Source of the DNA: Paenibacillus agilis
GTDB taxonomy: Bacteria > Bacillota > Bacilli > Paenibacillales > Paenibacillaceae
Assembly: GCF_007786455.1 (NCBI RefSeq)
Contig: NZ_VNJK01000001.1
Span: 2,876,673-2,940,672, forward strand
Direction of reading: 5' to 3'
DNA length: 64,000 bases
Every line of letters starts with the position of its first letter. Position 1 is the first letter of the stretch. The translations under genes and the position numbers were made by a program. A model generated the notes under the pieces. The model searched no databases, was not told where the DNA came from, and worked only from the letters and a program-made list of their open reading frames with translations. This document shows, one piece after another, positions 1 through 8,162 of this stretch.

Positions 1-3
1 AAC

Positions 4-34
4 AAAAAAGCAGAAGCGCTTGATGCACTTCCGC
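4..34 (-). terminator. Rho-independent terminator of the M28 peptidase gene
   Basis: Read on the minus strand, a 10-bp stem (arms 25-34 and 10-19, two G-T wobbles, 5-nt loop) is followed by a T-run at 4-9. It lies about 35 nt past the peptidase stop codon. Confidence 0.8.
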
Positions 35-67
35 CTTCTTACCCTCATATTTTTATGTCCTATCCCC

Positions 68-1822
68 TCAATGGTCATCAAGCAAATGTTCATACACAGG
101 CCGATCCTCGCTTGGGACTGCGTTCATCCAACCCCAAGCAAGCAGCACAACAAGACATACGGATAGAACTGCAACGAACCAGCGATGATGAGCTGAGAGC
201 AATCTAAATGCTGGATTTAACAATGCTAATATGAACGTAAAAATGATTGAAACCACTAACGTGATGGATGGAGACATCGCATGAAACAGCAGATGGAATA
301 ATGTCGTAAAGAGCACGATAGGAGCAAAAGCAGTTAACAGTATGGCTGGAACTCCGTTTAATACCCTATCTGCATCCTTTTTGTATAACGAGAAGCCAAT
401 CACGATGGAGTGAATAATGAGCGGAACCATCCATAAATAGCTCGCACCAGGCAGCCAAATAACAGATACTGTAAGAATGAGAAGGAATAATACCATTCCA
501 ACCAACATTATCTCAAGTACATTTGTGCGAGCGTTCCATTTTTTCATCAATAAGGCATGTACGAACAGGGTTATTAACAAGAAGCTGATATGGTACAAAT
601 AAGCGTCGTAGGTAGCACCATTGAACAAGGTCATCTTTTTCGCCCACAATGTATAGACAAGCTGATACAGCAAGTAATTTACACTGAGAGATAGAACGGC
701 ACTGCCAATAACAGCAAGTACGCTGATCATCATACCTCTCAATCGAATTTGCTGCTGTCTGAATGCAACGACGATTAAGGCAACAGCTGTGAGCCACAGC
801 ACAATGGTGATTGGAGCTACAATTGACTTAGGATAGTGGGCCAATTGTCCAAATAAACTGAAGTACACATGATCTGGACTGCGCAACTGTTCAAGTTCAG
901 CATTGCCAAATTGTCTGGACATGGCCAGCGCATTTTCCCCCTGATGCTGCAGCGTGGATAGGTCGACATTTTCCAAATTATCTTTAGGTGTATGGTATGC
1001 GCTCCACCCGGCAATATAAGCAAAGTTAAGCCCCGGAATACCAGCATGAAGGGCCACGGTTAAGTCTGTATCGTTAGGAAGTAAACGATATAGATCACCC
1101 ATAAAGGAGTTCGCAACCGGTTCTGGCGCACCTTGTGCAAAATGTTGAATCAGTGCTCCATTCTCTTCGCTTGTCTGGAACATTAACGATGCACCTTTGG
1201 AACCACGTGCTTCGAAATTAGCGACTAGCCCAATTTTCTCTCGATGCTCCGCTTTATCCCAAAATGCCTTGGCACCGAGCAGTCCTATTTCCTCGCCATC
1301 TGTAATGACGATCCAAATGTCATTTTGAAGCGGCTCTCCATTCTTAAGTGCCCGCACGGTTTCAATTAAAGCCGCTACACTGACACCCGCATCATTAGCA
1401 CCCGGCCCGAAATAAACGGAATCATAGTGAGTGGAAAGCATTAAAGCTTTACCCTCGCTGTTCTTGCCTTTTAAGACACCAACAATATTGTGCAGTTCTA
1501 TTGATTTGTTGTCATAGGTCGTTCCTTGTTCCTGTTGAACTTGTGGTTGGATGCCTAGCTTCGTTAACTCCGCGACTACATAGTCTCTCACATGTTTGAT
1601 TCGTTCGGAGCCAGAAGGACGTGTTTCTTTGGCAATGAATTGTAAATGCTGCATCGCTCTTTCTGCGGAAAACTGTTCAGTTGGGGCTGTACTTGGTTGA
1701 GGTCGTGGTGGTTGGTCAACAAATAAGGTTGCTGCAATAAGCACAAGAATCACGAATGCTATCGATACAGCCTTTATCCCCGTTAGGCCCCTTTTCGGTT
1801 CTTTCTTTATTACTCTCTCCAT
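68..1822 (-). CDS. Membrane-anchored M28 family metallopeptidase
   Basis: Predicted zinc aminopeptidase anchored in the membrane, 584 residues. A transmembrane helix at about residues 17-35 precedes an extracytoplasmic M28 domain. Metal and catalytic motifs are visible: HYDS with His132, GANDAG with Asp144 and DGEEIG with Glu177/Glu178. After about residue 320 the protein becomes a multi-span hydrophobic region of some 7-8 helices, as in ER-metallopeptidase-1-like M28 proteins. The ATG start has AGAGGAG 11 nt upstream. The substrate cannot be deduced. It appears monocistronic, with a terminator just downstream. Confidence 0.85.
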   Translation of the reverse strand: MERVIKKEPKRGLTGIKAVSIAFVILVLIAATLFVDQPPRPQPSTAPTEQFSAERAMQHLQFIAKETRPSGSERIKHVRDYVVAELTKLGIQPQVQQEQGTTYDNKSIELHNIVGVLKGKNSEGKALMLSTHYDSVYFGPGANDAGVSVAALIETVRALKNGEPLQNDIWIVITDGEEIGLLGAKAFWDKAEHREKIGLVANFEARGSKGASLMFQTSEENGALIQHFAQGAPEPVANSFMGDLYRLLPNDTDLTVALHAGIPGLNFAYIAGWSAYHTPKDNLENVDLSTLQHQGENALAMSRQFGNAELEQLRSPDHVYFSLFGQLAHYPKSIVAPITIVLWLTAVALIVVAFRQQQIRLRGMMISVLAVIGSAVLSLSVNYLLYQLVYTLWAKKMTLFNGATYDAYLYHISFLLITLFVHALLMKKWNARTNVLEIMLVGMVLFLLILTVSVIWLPGASYLWMVPLIIHSIVIGFSLYKKDADRVLNGVPAILLTAFAPIVLFTTLFHLLFHAMSPSITLVVSIIFTFILALLNPAFRLLSAHHRWFVAVLSVCLVVLLAWGWMNAVPSEDRPVYEHLLDDH

Positions 1823-1919
1823 GAACGAATCGCTCCTCTGCGAAAATGGTGGCGTACGTCATGTCATCCCATGGTGTGATATTCACTGTATCATAAGCAG
1901 ATGTCTTTATTGTGTAGCA

Positions 1920-2273
1920 TTAATGCTCCCCATCCTTCTTATCCTTATCCTTCTGATGATATTCCTCTAATTCCAACTCGATTTCACGATTGATTCTTTC
2001 CATTTCAGGACTATACTTTTTATTATCTATCTCATTTTCATACAAATTTCTTAGCTGCTGTTTCATTTGAATCTCTGCCTTTTCTGCCTCATTCAAAATG
2101 CCGTAATGGGCTTTGATCGCTTTCAAATCTTCATGGATTTCTTTCGTTCTCAAATACGTGCTGAATACAAGACCAAACATAAGTGCTGGAATAACTACGC
2201 CGCCGATTGGACCTGCTATATAAACAGAAATAAAACTAATGCCAATGGCGATAACTATACCTAGTAGTGTCAT
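1920..2273 (-). CDS. Small membrane protein with charged coiled-coil tail
   Basis: This 117-residue protein is not recognised. Two hydrophobic helices at about residues 2-21 and 24-42 form a hairpin with a Gly/Pro turn. A long, highly charged helical tail rich in Glu and Lys (residues 45-117) probably forms a cytoplasmic coiled coil. GGAAAGGAAG lies upstream of the ATG. It resembles the generic small two-span proteins found beside regulators in Bacillales, but no partner is evident here: a terminator separates it from the upstream gene. Confidence 0.6.
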   Translation of the reverse strand: MTLLGIVIAIGISFISVYIAGPIGGVVIPALMFGLVFSTYLRTKEIHEDLKAIKAHYGILNEAEKAEIQMKQQLRNLYENEIDNKKYSPEMERINREIELELEEYHQKDKDKKDGEH

Positions 2274-2294
2274 AGGTCACACTTCCTTTCCTCA

Positions 2295-2332
2295 ATAAAA
2301 AAAGAGAAACTTCTGAATGGAGAAGCTTCTCT
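2295..2332 (-). terminator. Rho-independent terminator
   Basis: On the minus strand a 12-bp stem (arms 2321-2332 and 2303-2314, 6-nt loop) is followed by a T-rich tract. It ends the transcript of the gene whose stop is at 2393. Confidence 0.85.
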
Positions 2333-2392
2333 ACATGTATGTCAGTATGTATGTTCCATTCAAATAAGTATGCTTTTCAAAGACCACTATGC

Positions 2393-2899
2393 TTATTTTA
2401 TACGCTTCATATGTATTGATTTATCAGGAAAATGGATGCGAATGTTGCCGCCCGATTCAAATAAAACTTCCAATGATATCGTGCATTCGTTAACGGGAGT
2501 GAATTCTTCAAACAACCAATTGTCTATCTCAGGATGGATAATCGGTCTTGGATTGTCGTAGTTGTGATGTTCAAATTGAAAGAATGAAATGTTATCGAAA
2601 CTCAACATCCATAGTGGGCTATTTTCGATATCATCTCCATTTCGCGCTAATGTGAAATGAGCATTCGAACGAAGGAGACTGGAGTGTTCGATATCCACTT
2701 TGAGCAGACGATAATCATGAAATCCCAATTTGCTAAAATGAAGGTATACCTCCTCAGGCAGCCTTTCAGCTAGTGACTGATAAATCTCACCATACTGTTG
2801 GCCATTGTGCTGCCATTGCCGTTCCAATTGTTCGAGCTGTTCATCACTCGTCGTCTCCATATTTAGAGCGATATACTGATCGTATGGAAAGAACTTCAT
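2393..2899 (-). CDS. Uncharacterised 168-residue protein
   Basis: No family is recognised with confidence. The reading frame is open to a TTG at 2920, but that codon precedes a strong GTAGGGAGG ribosome binding site serving the ATG at 2899, so the shorter start is used. The protein is soluble and acidic. The N-terminal half is helical (residues 14-55); the C-terminal half is beta-rich, with a His-Asp-Tyr segment near residue 68 and an F-D-N-I-S-F-F-Q-F strand. The layout faintly recalls DUF4085-type proteins, which is only a guess. Confidence 0.6.
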   Translation of the reverse strand: MKFFPYDQYIALNMETTSDEQLEQLERQWQHNGQQYGEIYQSLAERLPEEVYLHFSKLGFHDYRLLKVDIEHSSLLRSNAHFTLARNGDDIENSPLWMLSFDNISFFQFEHHNYDNPRPIIHPEIDNWLFEEFTPVNECTISLEVLFESGGNIRIHFPDKSIHMKRIK

Positions 2900-2995
2900 T
2901 GCATGCCTCCCTACCTTCAATAATGGTTAAAAAAATAAGGACACTTGATCCTTATGGAAATCAAATGCCCCTCATGCAAAACCGTATACCCATCC

Positions 2996-3436
2996 TTATA
3001 CTCCTCGATGCGATATTTGTTCTGCTAATTGTTTTATTTTTTGCACGGATTGATTGCCAAACTTCACCGATTCTTCGTAATAAGATTCCCCATTTGGAAT
3101 GGCAGCAAAATCTCCAATCTCTGAAGTAAGCAATATGTGATCGCCTTGCCGTGAAAGCGTGTACGTATAACCGATATTATAATGCTCAGCAGGATGCGGC
3201 CACTTCGGTACGTAAAGGGCAAATCGTAGACGTTGTTCTGGTTCGAAATCCACGACCGTTAATCTTGAATATCCAGCCCAATCAATGACGCCTCCCAGCG
3301 TAAGATGAGCACTGCCAAAGTCCTCGGGCAGATCATCCCACTGCTTTATAAATTGCGGATTCACCAACACCTCCCATATTGCAGAAGCTGGTGCATCAAT
3401 AGAGACTTCATTATGTACAATTAGCTGCTTGTTCAA
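2996..3436 (-). CDS. SRPBCC (START-like) ligand-binding protein
   Basis: This 146-residue protein has the plan of the SRPBCC/AHSA1 superfamily, a helix-grip fold that encloses a hydrophobic ligand. Typical features are the opening strand followed by IDAPASAIWEVLVNPQFIKQW, a central antiparallel sheet and a long C-terminal helix. The start is TTG, decided by AAGGAGG placed 8 nt upstream. The ligand and reaction are unknown; members range from polyketide cyclases to stress proteins. Confidence 0.75.
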   Translation of the reverse strand: MNKQLIVHNEVSIDAPASAIWEVLVNPQFIKQWDDLPEDFGSAHLTLGGVIDWAGYSRLTVVDFEPEQRLRFALYVPKWPHPAEHYNIGYTYTLSRQGDHILLTSEIGDFAAIPNGESYYEESVKFGNQSVQKIKQLAEQISHRGV

Positions 3437-3592
3437 GCGTATTCCTCCTTCAACTTAGTGCCCAATGGCTCCCAACTTCTACTCATTATTTTCCCACAAG
3501 TACAAGCAGCATACCAGCCATCTCCCCAATCTAATAACACGAAGCATTGTCCCATATTATTTAGATACACTTATCCCTTACAATACGACCCG

Positions 3593-4543
3593 TTATCCTT
3601 TGGTTTGCTCATGAGCAACTCTATCTGGTGACATCCCCTTAGCTAAAAATGTCTGTCTCTTACGGCTGCTGAACAGTTCCGTATTTGCAACTACAAGCCC
3701 AACAATCGTTGCAACAGAACCTACTATCATATAGATGGATACGGCTTCGTTATAGAGAAGGCTTCCAATACTAACCGCAATAAATGGAGAAATGTACAGC
3801 CACATGGAAGGAAACAGCGGATTTGTATTTGCAACCAGCCAATAAAAGATCGTGTGCCCCACCATAGACCCAATGACAATCAAATAGATTTGGGAACCAA
3901 TCACTTGCATAGATAGTAGTGATTCCAGTTGAATGCGCTCGCTAAACGCGGATAATACGAGCAGCAGAATACCTCCACAAAGCATTTGAGCTGCATTTTG
4001 AGCAATCGGTGATGTTTCGGAAAAACGGCCGATCACTTTTTTCGAATACAAAGCACCACCAGCATAAAAGATCTGTCCGACTAAAATGGCGGTACATCCT
4101 AACAGCCACAACGTGTCTGTTCCTAGCGATAGTTGTGGAAGGACAAGCACAACTACCCCTGCCAAGCTGATGAAGCAGCCAATCATTTTTCTGCCCTCTA
4201 CACGATTTCGATACAACACCATCTGCATCAATATGATGACGATTGGAGCTGTGGCAGAAAGGACGGCAGCTGTCCCTGAGCTCACGTATTGTTCTGCCCA
4301 ATACACTAAGGAAAAGGTACCAAACGTGAGCCCGATTCCAATCAACCACATTTCCTTGCGAACCAGCAACGAAAAGCTCGCTTTCTTTTTCAAAACCATC
4401 CATATGAGAATGAGCGAGCCTGCTATCACAAATCGAATACCTGCTGAAAAGAAAGGAGGGGCACCTGCATCCACACCTACTTTGATCGCCAAAAAAGTCG
4501 TGCCAAATACCATACACATCAAAACAAAATTTACGATAATCAT
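3593..4543 (-). CDS. DMT/EamA family transporter
   Basis: Ten-helix inner-membrane transporter of 316 residues with two EamA repeats (about residues 1-135 and 145-290). Conserved EamA traits include a membrane-embedded Glu-Gln after the third helix (YWAEQY) and small-residue-rich helices. AAGGAGG placed 7 nt upstream fixes the ATG at 4543; the GTG eight codons further out overlaps that site. It is divergent from a MocR regulator across a 129-bp gap with direct repeats, so the regulator probably controls it. The substrate is unknown; amino acids or related metabolites are typical for this pairing. Confidence 0.85.
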   Translation of the reverse strand: MIIVNFVLMCMVFGTTFLAIKVGVDAGAPPFFSAGIRFVIAGSLILIWMVLKKKASFSLLVRKEMWLIGIGLTFGTFSLVYWAEQYVSSGTAAVLSATAPIVIILMQMVLYRNRVEGRKMIGCFISLAGVVVLVLPQLSLGTDTLWLLGCTAILVGQIFYAGGALYSKKVIGRFSETSPIAQNAAQMLCGGILLLVLSAFSERIQLESLLSMQVIGSQIYLIVIGSMVGHTIFYWLVANTNPLFPSMWLYISPFIAVSIGSLLYNEAVSIYMIVGSVATIVGLVVANTELFSSRKRQTFLAKGMSPDRVAHEQTKG

Positions 4544-4575
4544 CTTTATACCTCCTTGACAGTCCACTTGACATC

Positions 4576-4620
4576 ATTATAATAAGGCGATAATAGAACA
4601 GTTTAGTTTGGATAGAACAG
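4576..4620. promoter_or_regulatory. Divergent promoter region with direct repeats for a MocR regulator
   Basis: The 9-mer ATAGAACAG occurs twice in the same orientation, at 4593-4601 and 4612-4620, so repeat starts are 19 bp apart, about two helical turns. A TATAAT-like -10 for the transporter lies at 4576-4581 on the minus strand. MocR dimers typically bind such direct repeats. Assignment as the operator is inference. Confidence 0.55.
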
Positions 4621-4672
4621 ATTTGATATGGAAGCGAAATAATAATCCGTTTCATTAAGGAGGCATTCTGAA

Positions 4673-6109
4673 ATGAACCATATCGAATTGGACCGCTCAC
4701 AAGGCAAGCCTCTGCATAGCCTTGTATACGAATATGTATGGAATCGAATCCAGCGCGGAGAATGGCTGGAACATCATAAGCTGCCCTCGGTTCGCGTGCT
4801 TGCAGAAGAAATGAAGGTCAACCGTTTAACGGTATTTAAAGCCTATCAACAGCTTAAAGAAGAAAAAAAGGTTTATGTCAAAGATAAATCTGGCTATTAT
4901 GTTCAACCAGGTGTAACGATGCCTTTCGACGATCTGGAAAGCCCCATCGTATTTTCCTATGTACATAAAAGTCACCTTTCCGAAATTCATCGCGTACCTG
5001 CGAACTATCAATTTTCGTATGCACTTATCGATCCGAATTTACTGCCTAATCGCTATTTCTCCGAATCTATGTTGGAGATCGTTGAACGTTACCCAAAAAT
5101 GCTCAGCACGTATTCAACACCTCAAGGAGATGAGGAGCTGCGACAGTCACTGGCTCATTTTTTCGCTAATAAATACGGCTTTTATCTCACTCAAAATGAC
5201 ATTATGATTACATCGGGCTCCCAACAAGCGATTGATTTGCTAGCACGCATGCTTGTCCAGCCTATGGATGTTGTTCTCATGGAACGCCCGACTTATAGTG
5301 CTGCCATTGATATGTTTAGAAATCAGGGAGCGCAGATTGTCCCGATTGATATTTATCCATATGGATATGATTTGGAACAAGTTGAAGCCTATATGAAGCA
5401 ATTTAAGCCGCGATTATTCTATCTCAATCCGACCTACCACAACCCGACGGGCTACACCGTTCCCATTGAACAGCGGAAGAAACTCGTTGAGCTCGCTGAA
5501 CAGTATCGCTGTTTAATTATCGAAGATGATCCGATGCATGATATTTACTTTGATCACAAGCCTCCGCTTCCTTTCTTTTCGTATAGCACAGAAGGCTGTG
5601 TCATTTATATTTGCAGCTTTAGTAAGTACGTTGCACCTGGACTGCGAATTGCGGCTATTTGCTGCCAGCCCACAATTATGAAGCATCTTCTTACCGTGAA
5701 GTCATTAGCGGACAACGGAACACCATTGTTAAACCAGAAGATTTTCCTTCATTACTTTATGTCCGAACGTCTGCAACAGCATATTGTAAAGCTTCGTACC
5801 GCGTTAAGTATTCGCAAAGCTGTTATGGAAGAGGCACTTTCGGTAACGAATTGGAAGTGGGACAGCCCGAGTGGTGGCCTTAACTTATGGATTCAACTGC
5901 CAGAAACGCTTTCCTTGGAAAAGCTACTCGCTAAAAGTATCGAGCACTCGATTTCATTTGTGCCTGGTTCGATATGTGATCCGTCTAAGGAGCTGCAGTC
6001 TTGGATTCGTTTAAGCTATTCGTATATAAATGAGCAGCAAATCAAAGAAGGTATGAAGCTGCTCGTACAATTAGCGGAGCAAGTAGATCAGAACCATCGA
6101 CAAATATAA
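4673..6109 (+). CDS. MocR-type GntR/aminotransferase-like transcriptional regulator
   Basis: This 478-residue regulator joins an N-terminal GntR winged helix (about residues 10-78; LPSVRVLAEEMKVNRLTVFKAY) to a fold-type-I aminotransferase domain (about 110-470). PLP-site elements are intact: the SGSQQA loop at 181-186, NPTYHNPTG at 252-260, EDDP at 284-287 and the Schiff-base lysine Lys318 in CSFSKYVAPGLR. Family members sense PLP together with an amino acid and bind direct repeats. It starts at an ATG behind AAGGAGG and is divergent from the EamA transporter, its likely target. A true aminotransferase is unlikely given the fused DNA-binding domain. Confidence 0.9.
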   Translation: MNHIELDRSQGKPLHSLVYEYVWNRIQRGEWLEHHKLPSVRVLAEEMKVNRLTVFKAYQQLKEEKKVYVKDKSGYYVQPGVTMPFDDLESPIVFSYVHKSHLSEIHRVPANYQFSYALIDPNLLPNRYFSESMLEIVERYPKMLSTYSTPQGDEELRQSLAHFFANKYGFYLTQNDIMITSGSQQAIDLLARMLVQPMDVVLMERPTYSAAIDMFRNQGAQIVPIDIYPYGYDLEQVEAYMKQFKPRLFYLNPTYHNPTGYTVPIEQRKKLVELAEQYRCLIIEDDPMHDIYFDHKPPLPFFSYSTEGCVIYICSFSKYVAPGLRIAAICCQPTIMKHLLTVKSLADNGTPLLNQKIFLHYFMSERLQQHIVKLRTALSIRKAVMEEALSVTNWKWDSPSGGLNLWIQLPETLSLEKLLAKSIEHSISFVPGSICDPSKELQSWIRLSYSYINEQQIKEGMKLLVQLAEQVDQNHRQI

Positions 6110-6113
6110 ATAA

Positions 6114-6152
6114 AAAATGCCTTGGAAAAGGATGTGGGGTCCAATTCCAAGG
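6114..6152 (-). terminator. Probable terminator of the SLH protein gene
   Basis: On the minus strand an 8-bp perfect stem (arms 6145-6152 and 6120-6127, 17-nt loop) is followed by CATTTTTTATTT. The large loop makes it weaker than others here. It lies about 100 nt past the SLH gene stop and also faces the end of the MocR gene. Confidence 0.55.
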
Positions 6153-6250
6153 TATGCGACTATGGCTTCGTAATTTAATTTTGATCCTACATTCGTGTTC
6201 CTACCCTAGAAAGGTATGGATTGCGATTTTATAAGACAGGGTATCTATCT

Positions 6251-8062
6251 TTAATTAATCAACTTCGCATAACGAAGGCCGCGTTCGAGTATTTTTACCG
6301 TTTCCGCTCTAGTTGTCTGCGCCTTCGGAGCAAGCTTATCTGCTGATAAGCCAACCATCAGCTTGCTGGATACTAGCCGCTCCATAGACGATTGCGCCCA
6401 ACTGCTGATATGGCTCGCATCTTTATAACGCTCACCCAAGTTCAAGCTGGTCTCTGAGTTAGCTTGCAGCTCCGTATCTACAAGTTCCATAAATCGCTCA
6501 ATCATTACAGCCATCTGCTCGCGCGTTATAGGTGCATCTGGTTGGAAGGTTCCATCCTGCATCCCTTTCACCAATCCACGTTCCGCTGCTACCTGCACAG
6601 CTCCGGCAAACCAGTCACCTGCCTGAACATCCTTGAAATTGGTCAATTTCAGCTCAGAACTGCTCTTCCATCCAGCCGCTCTAACAAGCATCGCTGCGAA
6701 TTCAGCGCGTGTTACTTTGCCGTTCGGATTGAAGCCGCTGACGCCAACTCCTTTGACGATCTGCTTCGCGGCCATATGCTCGATGGAAGACTGTGCCCAA
6801 TGTCCAGCCGTATCCTTGAATGACGGCTTGGATGAAACAAGCATATAAATTTCAGTTGCTACGTGATCCTTGATATGCACCATCGTGGCGCCATCTGCCG
6901 TCGTCTGGAAGACAGATGGGACGAAGCGCATTTTGCGTGTATTCGGATCGATCGCTACGACTGTCGCATTTTTCGAATCGATGTTGAGCGTTGAACGAAT
7001 GCTCAGCGTTTTGTTAATAAAACTGTTTCCTAGCGATTCAATCCTCACTTGCTTGCCGTTATTAGCAACCCCTGCTACATGGAAGGAAATTGGATCTGAC
7101 AATTTGGTGATCCCCTCATTCATCATGGACTGCTTGTCTTTCTCTGAAAGCAGCGCAGGCATCGTCTGCGAAGTTACAACAATGTTAATGTTCGTAGCCG
7201 AAGTGCTCAAAGCACGCTCTAACTCGGCAGTATGAATCCCCTTAACTGGCAATTCAATGGATGCTCCTTGTGCTTGTATTGAAATCAATGAAGATGGGAG
7301 TATGTTTTGTGCATCTTTTAATACACCCGCTGGAAGCTCAACCTTAGCACCTACAGCACCATCAAGATTAGGTACCGTTACTCCAACTACTAAAGCTTTC
7401 CCGCTCTCATTAGGCTTTGCTTTCAACGCCTCAAAAGCTTCTGACAGTATCGTTTTATCTACCGTGACTTTTGCTAAAGCTGCCCCATTTTCATTTACTT
7501 TCGTAACATTCATGGCCGAAGAAGGAAGGACAGCTGTAATCGCGCTTCCATTCTCTTTAACGGTTATAGCAGCTCCTTCGGTAATTGGTGGTGTACCACC
7601 CTCATTTCCGTTACCGCCATTTCCACCTGTTCCACCGCTGCTTCCACTCCCTGAGCTGCCTCCTGAAGATCCTGAGCCTCCGCTGGAGTTGCCGTTTCCT
7701 CCATCTGGCTTCTTCGCAACCGTGAACGTTTGGTGTGGCAATTGATCTGCTGATCCTTGTCCAACGACCACCGTATACTTGCCTAGCATCGCATCGGTTG
7801 GCAGCGTGATCGAATCTTTATACGTGCCTTGCGTAACTTTCACCGCGTTATAGTACAGCACAGTTCCATCTGGACGGACAATCTTCACGATGACGTCGCT
7901 GAGCAGTGAAGTTCCTGTTAGTTGTATCGCATCGCCCGGATATTTCGTAGATGTATCCAGCTTTAATGCGGGCACTGCTTCCTTGGCACTTACCACTACT
8001 GGTATAGAGACCATAAGCATGGTCATCATGATGAAGGAAATAAAGCTCTTCTTGTTTCCCAA
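6251..8062 (-). CDS. Secreted SLH-domain cell-surface protein
   Basis: Predicted wall-associated protein of 603 residues. A TTG start is chosen because AAAGAGGAG lies just upstream and it begins a classic signal peptide (KKS, hydrophobic core, cleavage near VSAKEA). The open frame extends 15 codons further. Order: signal peptide, Ig-like domain to about residue 115, Gly/Ser/Asn-rich linker about 118-155, a beta-rich middle region to about 420, then three SLH repeats that anchor to pyruvylated wall polymer. Each repeat carries the F-x-D-x-x-x-H/D-W start and T-R-A/E-x block; the third is divergent. It is codirectional with the phosphoesterase upstream and may be cotranscribed. Confidence 0.88.
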   Translation of the reverse strand: MGNKKSFISFIMMTMLMVSIPVVVSAKEAVPALKLDTSTKYPGDAIQLTGTSLLSDVIVKIVRPDGTVLYYNAVKVTQGTYKDSITLPTDAMLGKYTVVVGQGSADQLPHQTFTVAKKPDGGNGNSSGGSGSSGGSSGSGSSGGTGGNGGNGNEGGTPPITEGAAITVKENGSAITAVLPSSAMNVTKVNENGAALAKVTVDKTILSEAFEALKAKPNESGKALVVGVTVPNLDGAVGAKVELPAGVLKDAQNILPSSLISIQAQGASIELPVKGIHTAELERALSTSATNINIVVTSQTMPALLSEKDKQSMMNEGITKLSDPISFHVAGVANNGKQVRIESLGNSFINKTLSIRSTLNIDSKNATVVAIDPNTRKMRFVPSVFQTTADGATMVHIKDHVATEIYMLVSSKPSFKDTAGHWAQSSIEHMAAKQIVKGVGVSGFNPNGKVTRAEFAAMLVRAAGWKSSSELKLTNFKDVQAGDWFAGAVQVAAERGLVKGMQDGTFQPDAPITREQMAVMIERFMELVDTELQANSETSLNLGERYKDASHISSWAQSSMERLVSSKLMVGLSADKLAPKAQTTRAETVKILERGLRYAKLIN

Positions 8063-8162
8063 GCAAATCTCCTCTTTCTTCGTTTGTTTAGGCCGCAGCA
8101 TTCGCACATAAAACCTTTAATATTGCTGCAATACATAAATTTTTCCTACGTATAGACGTAAA

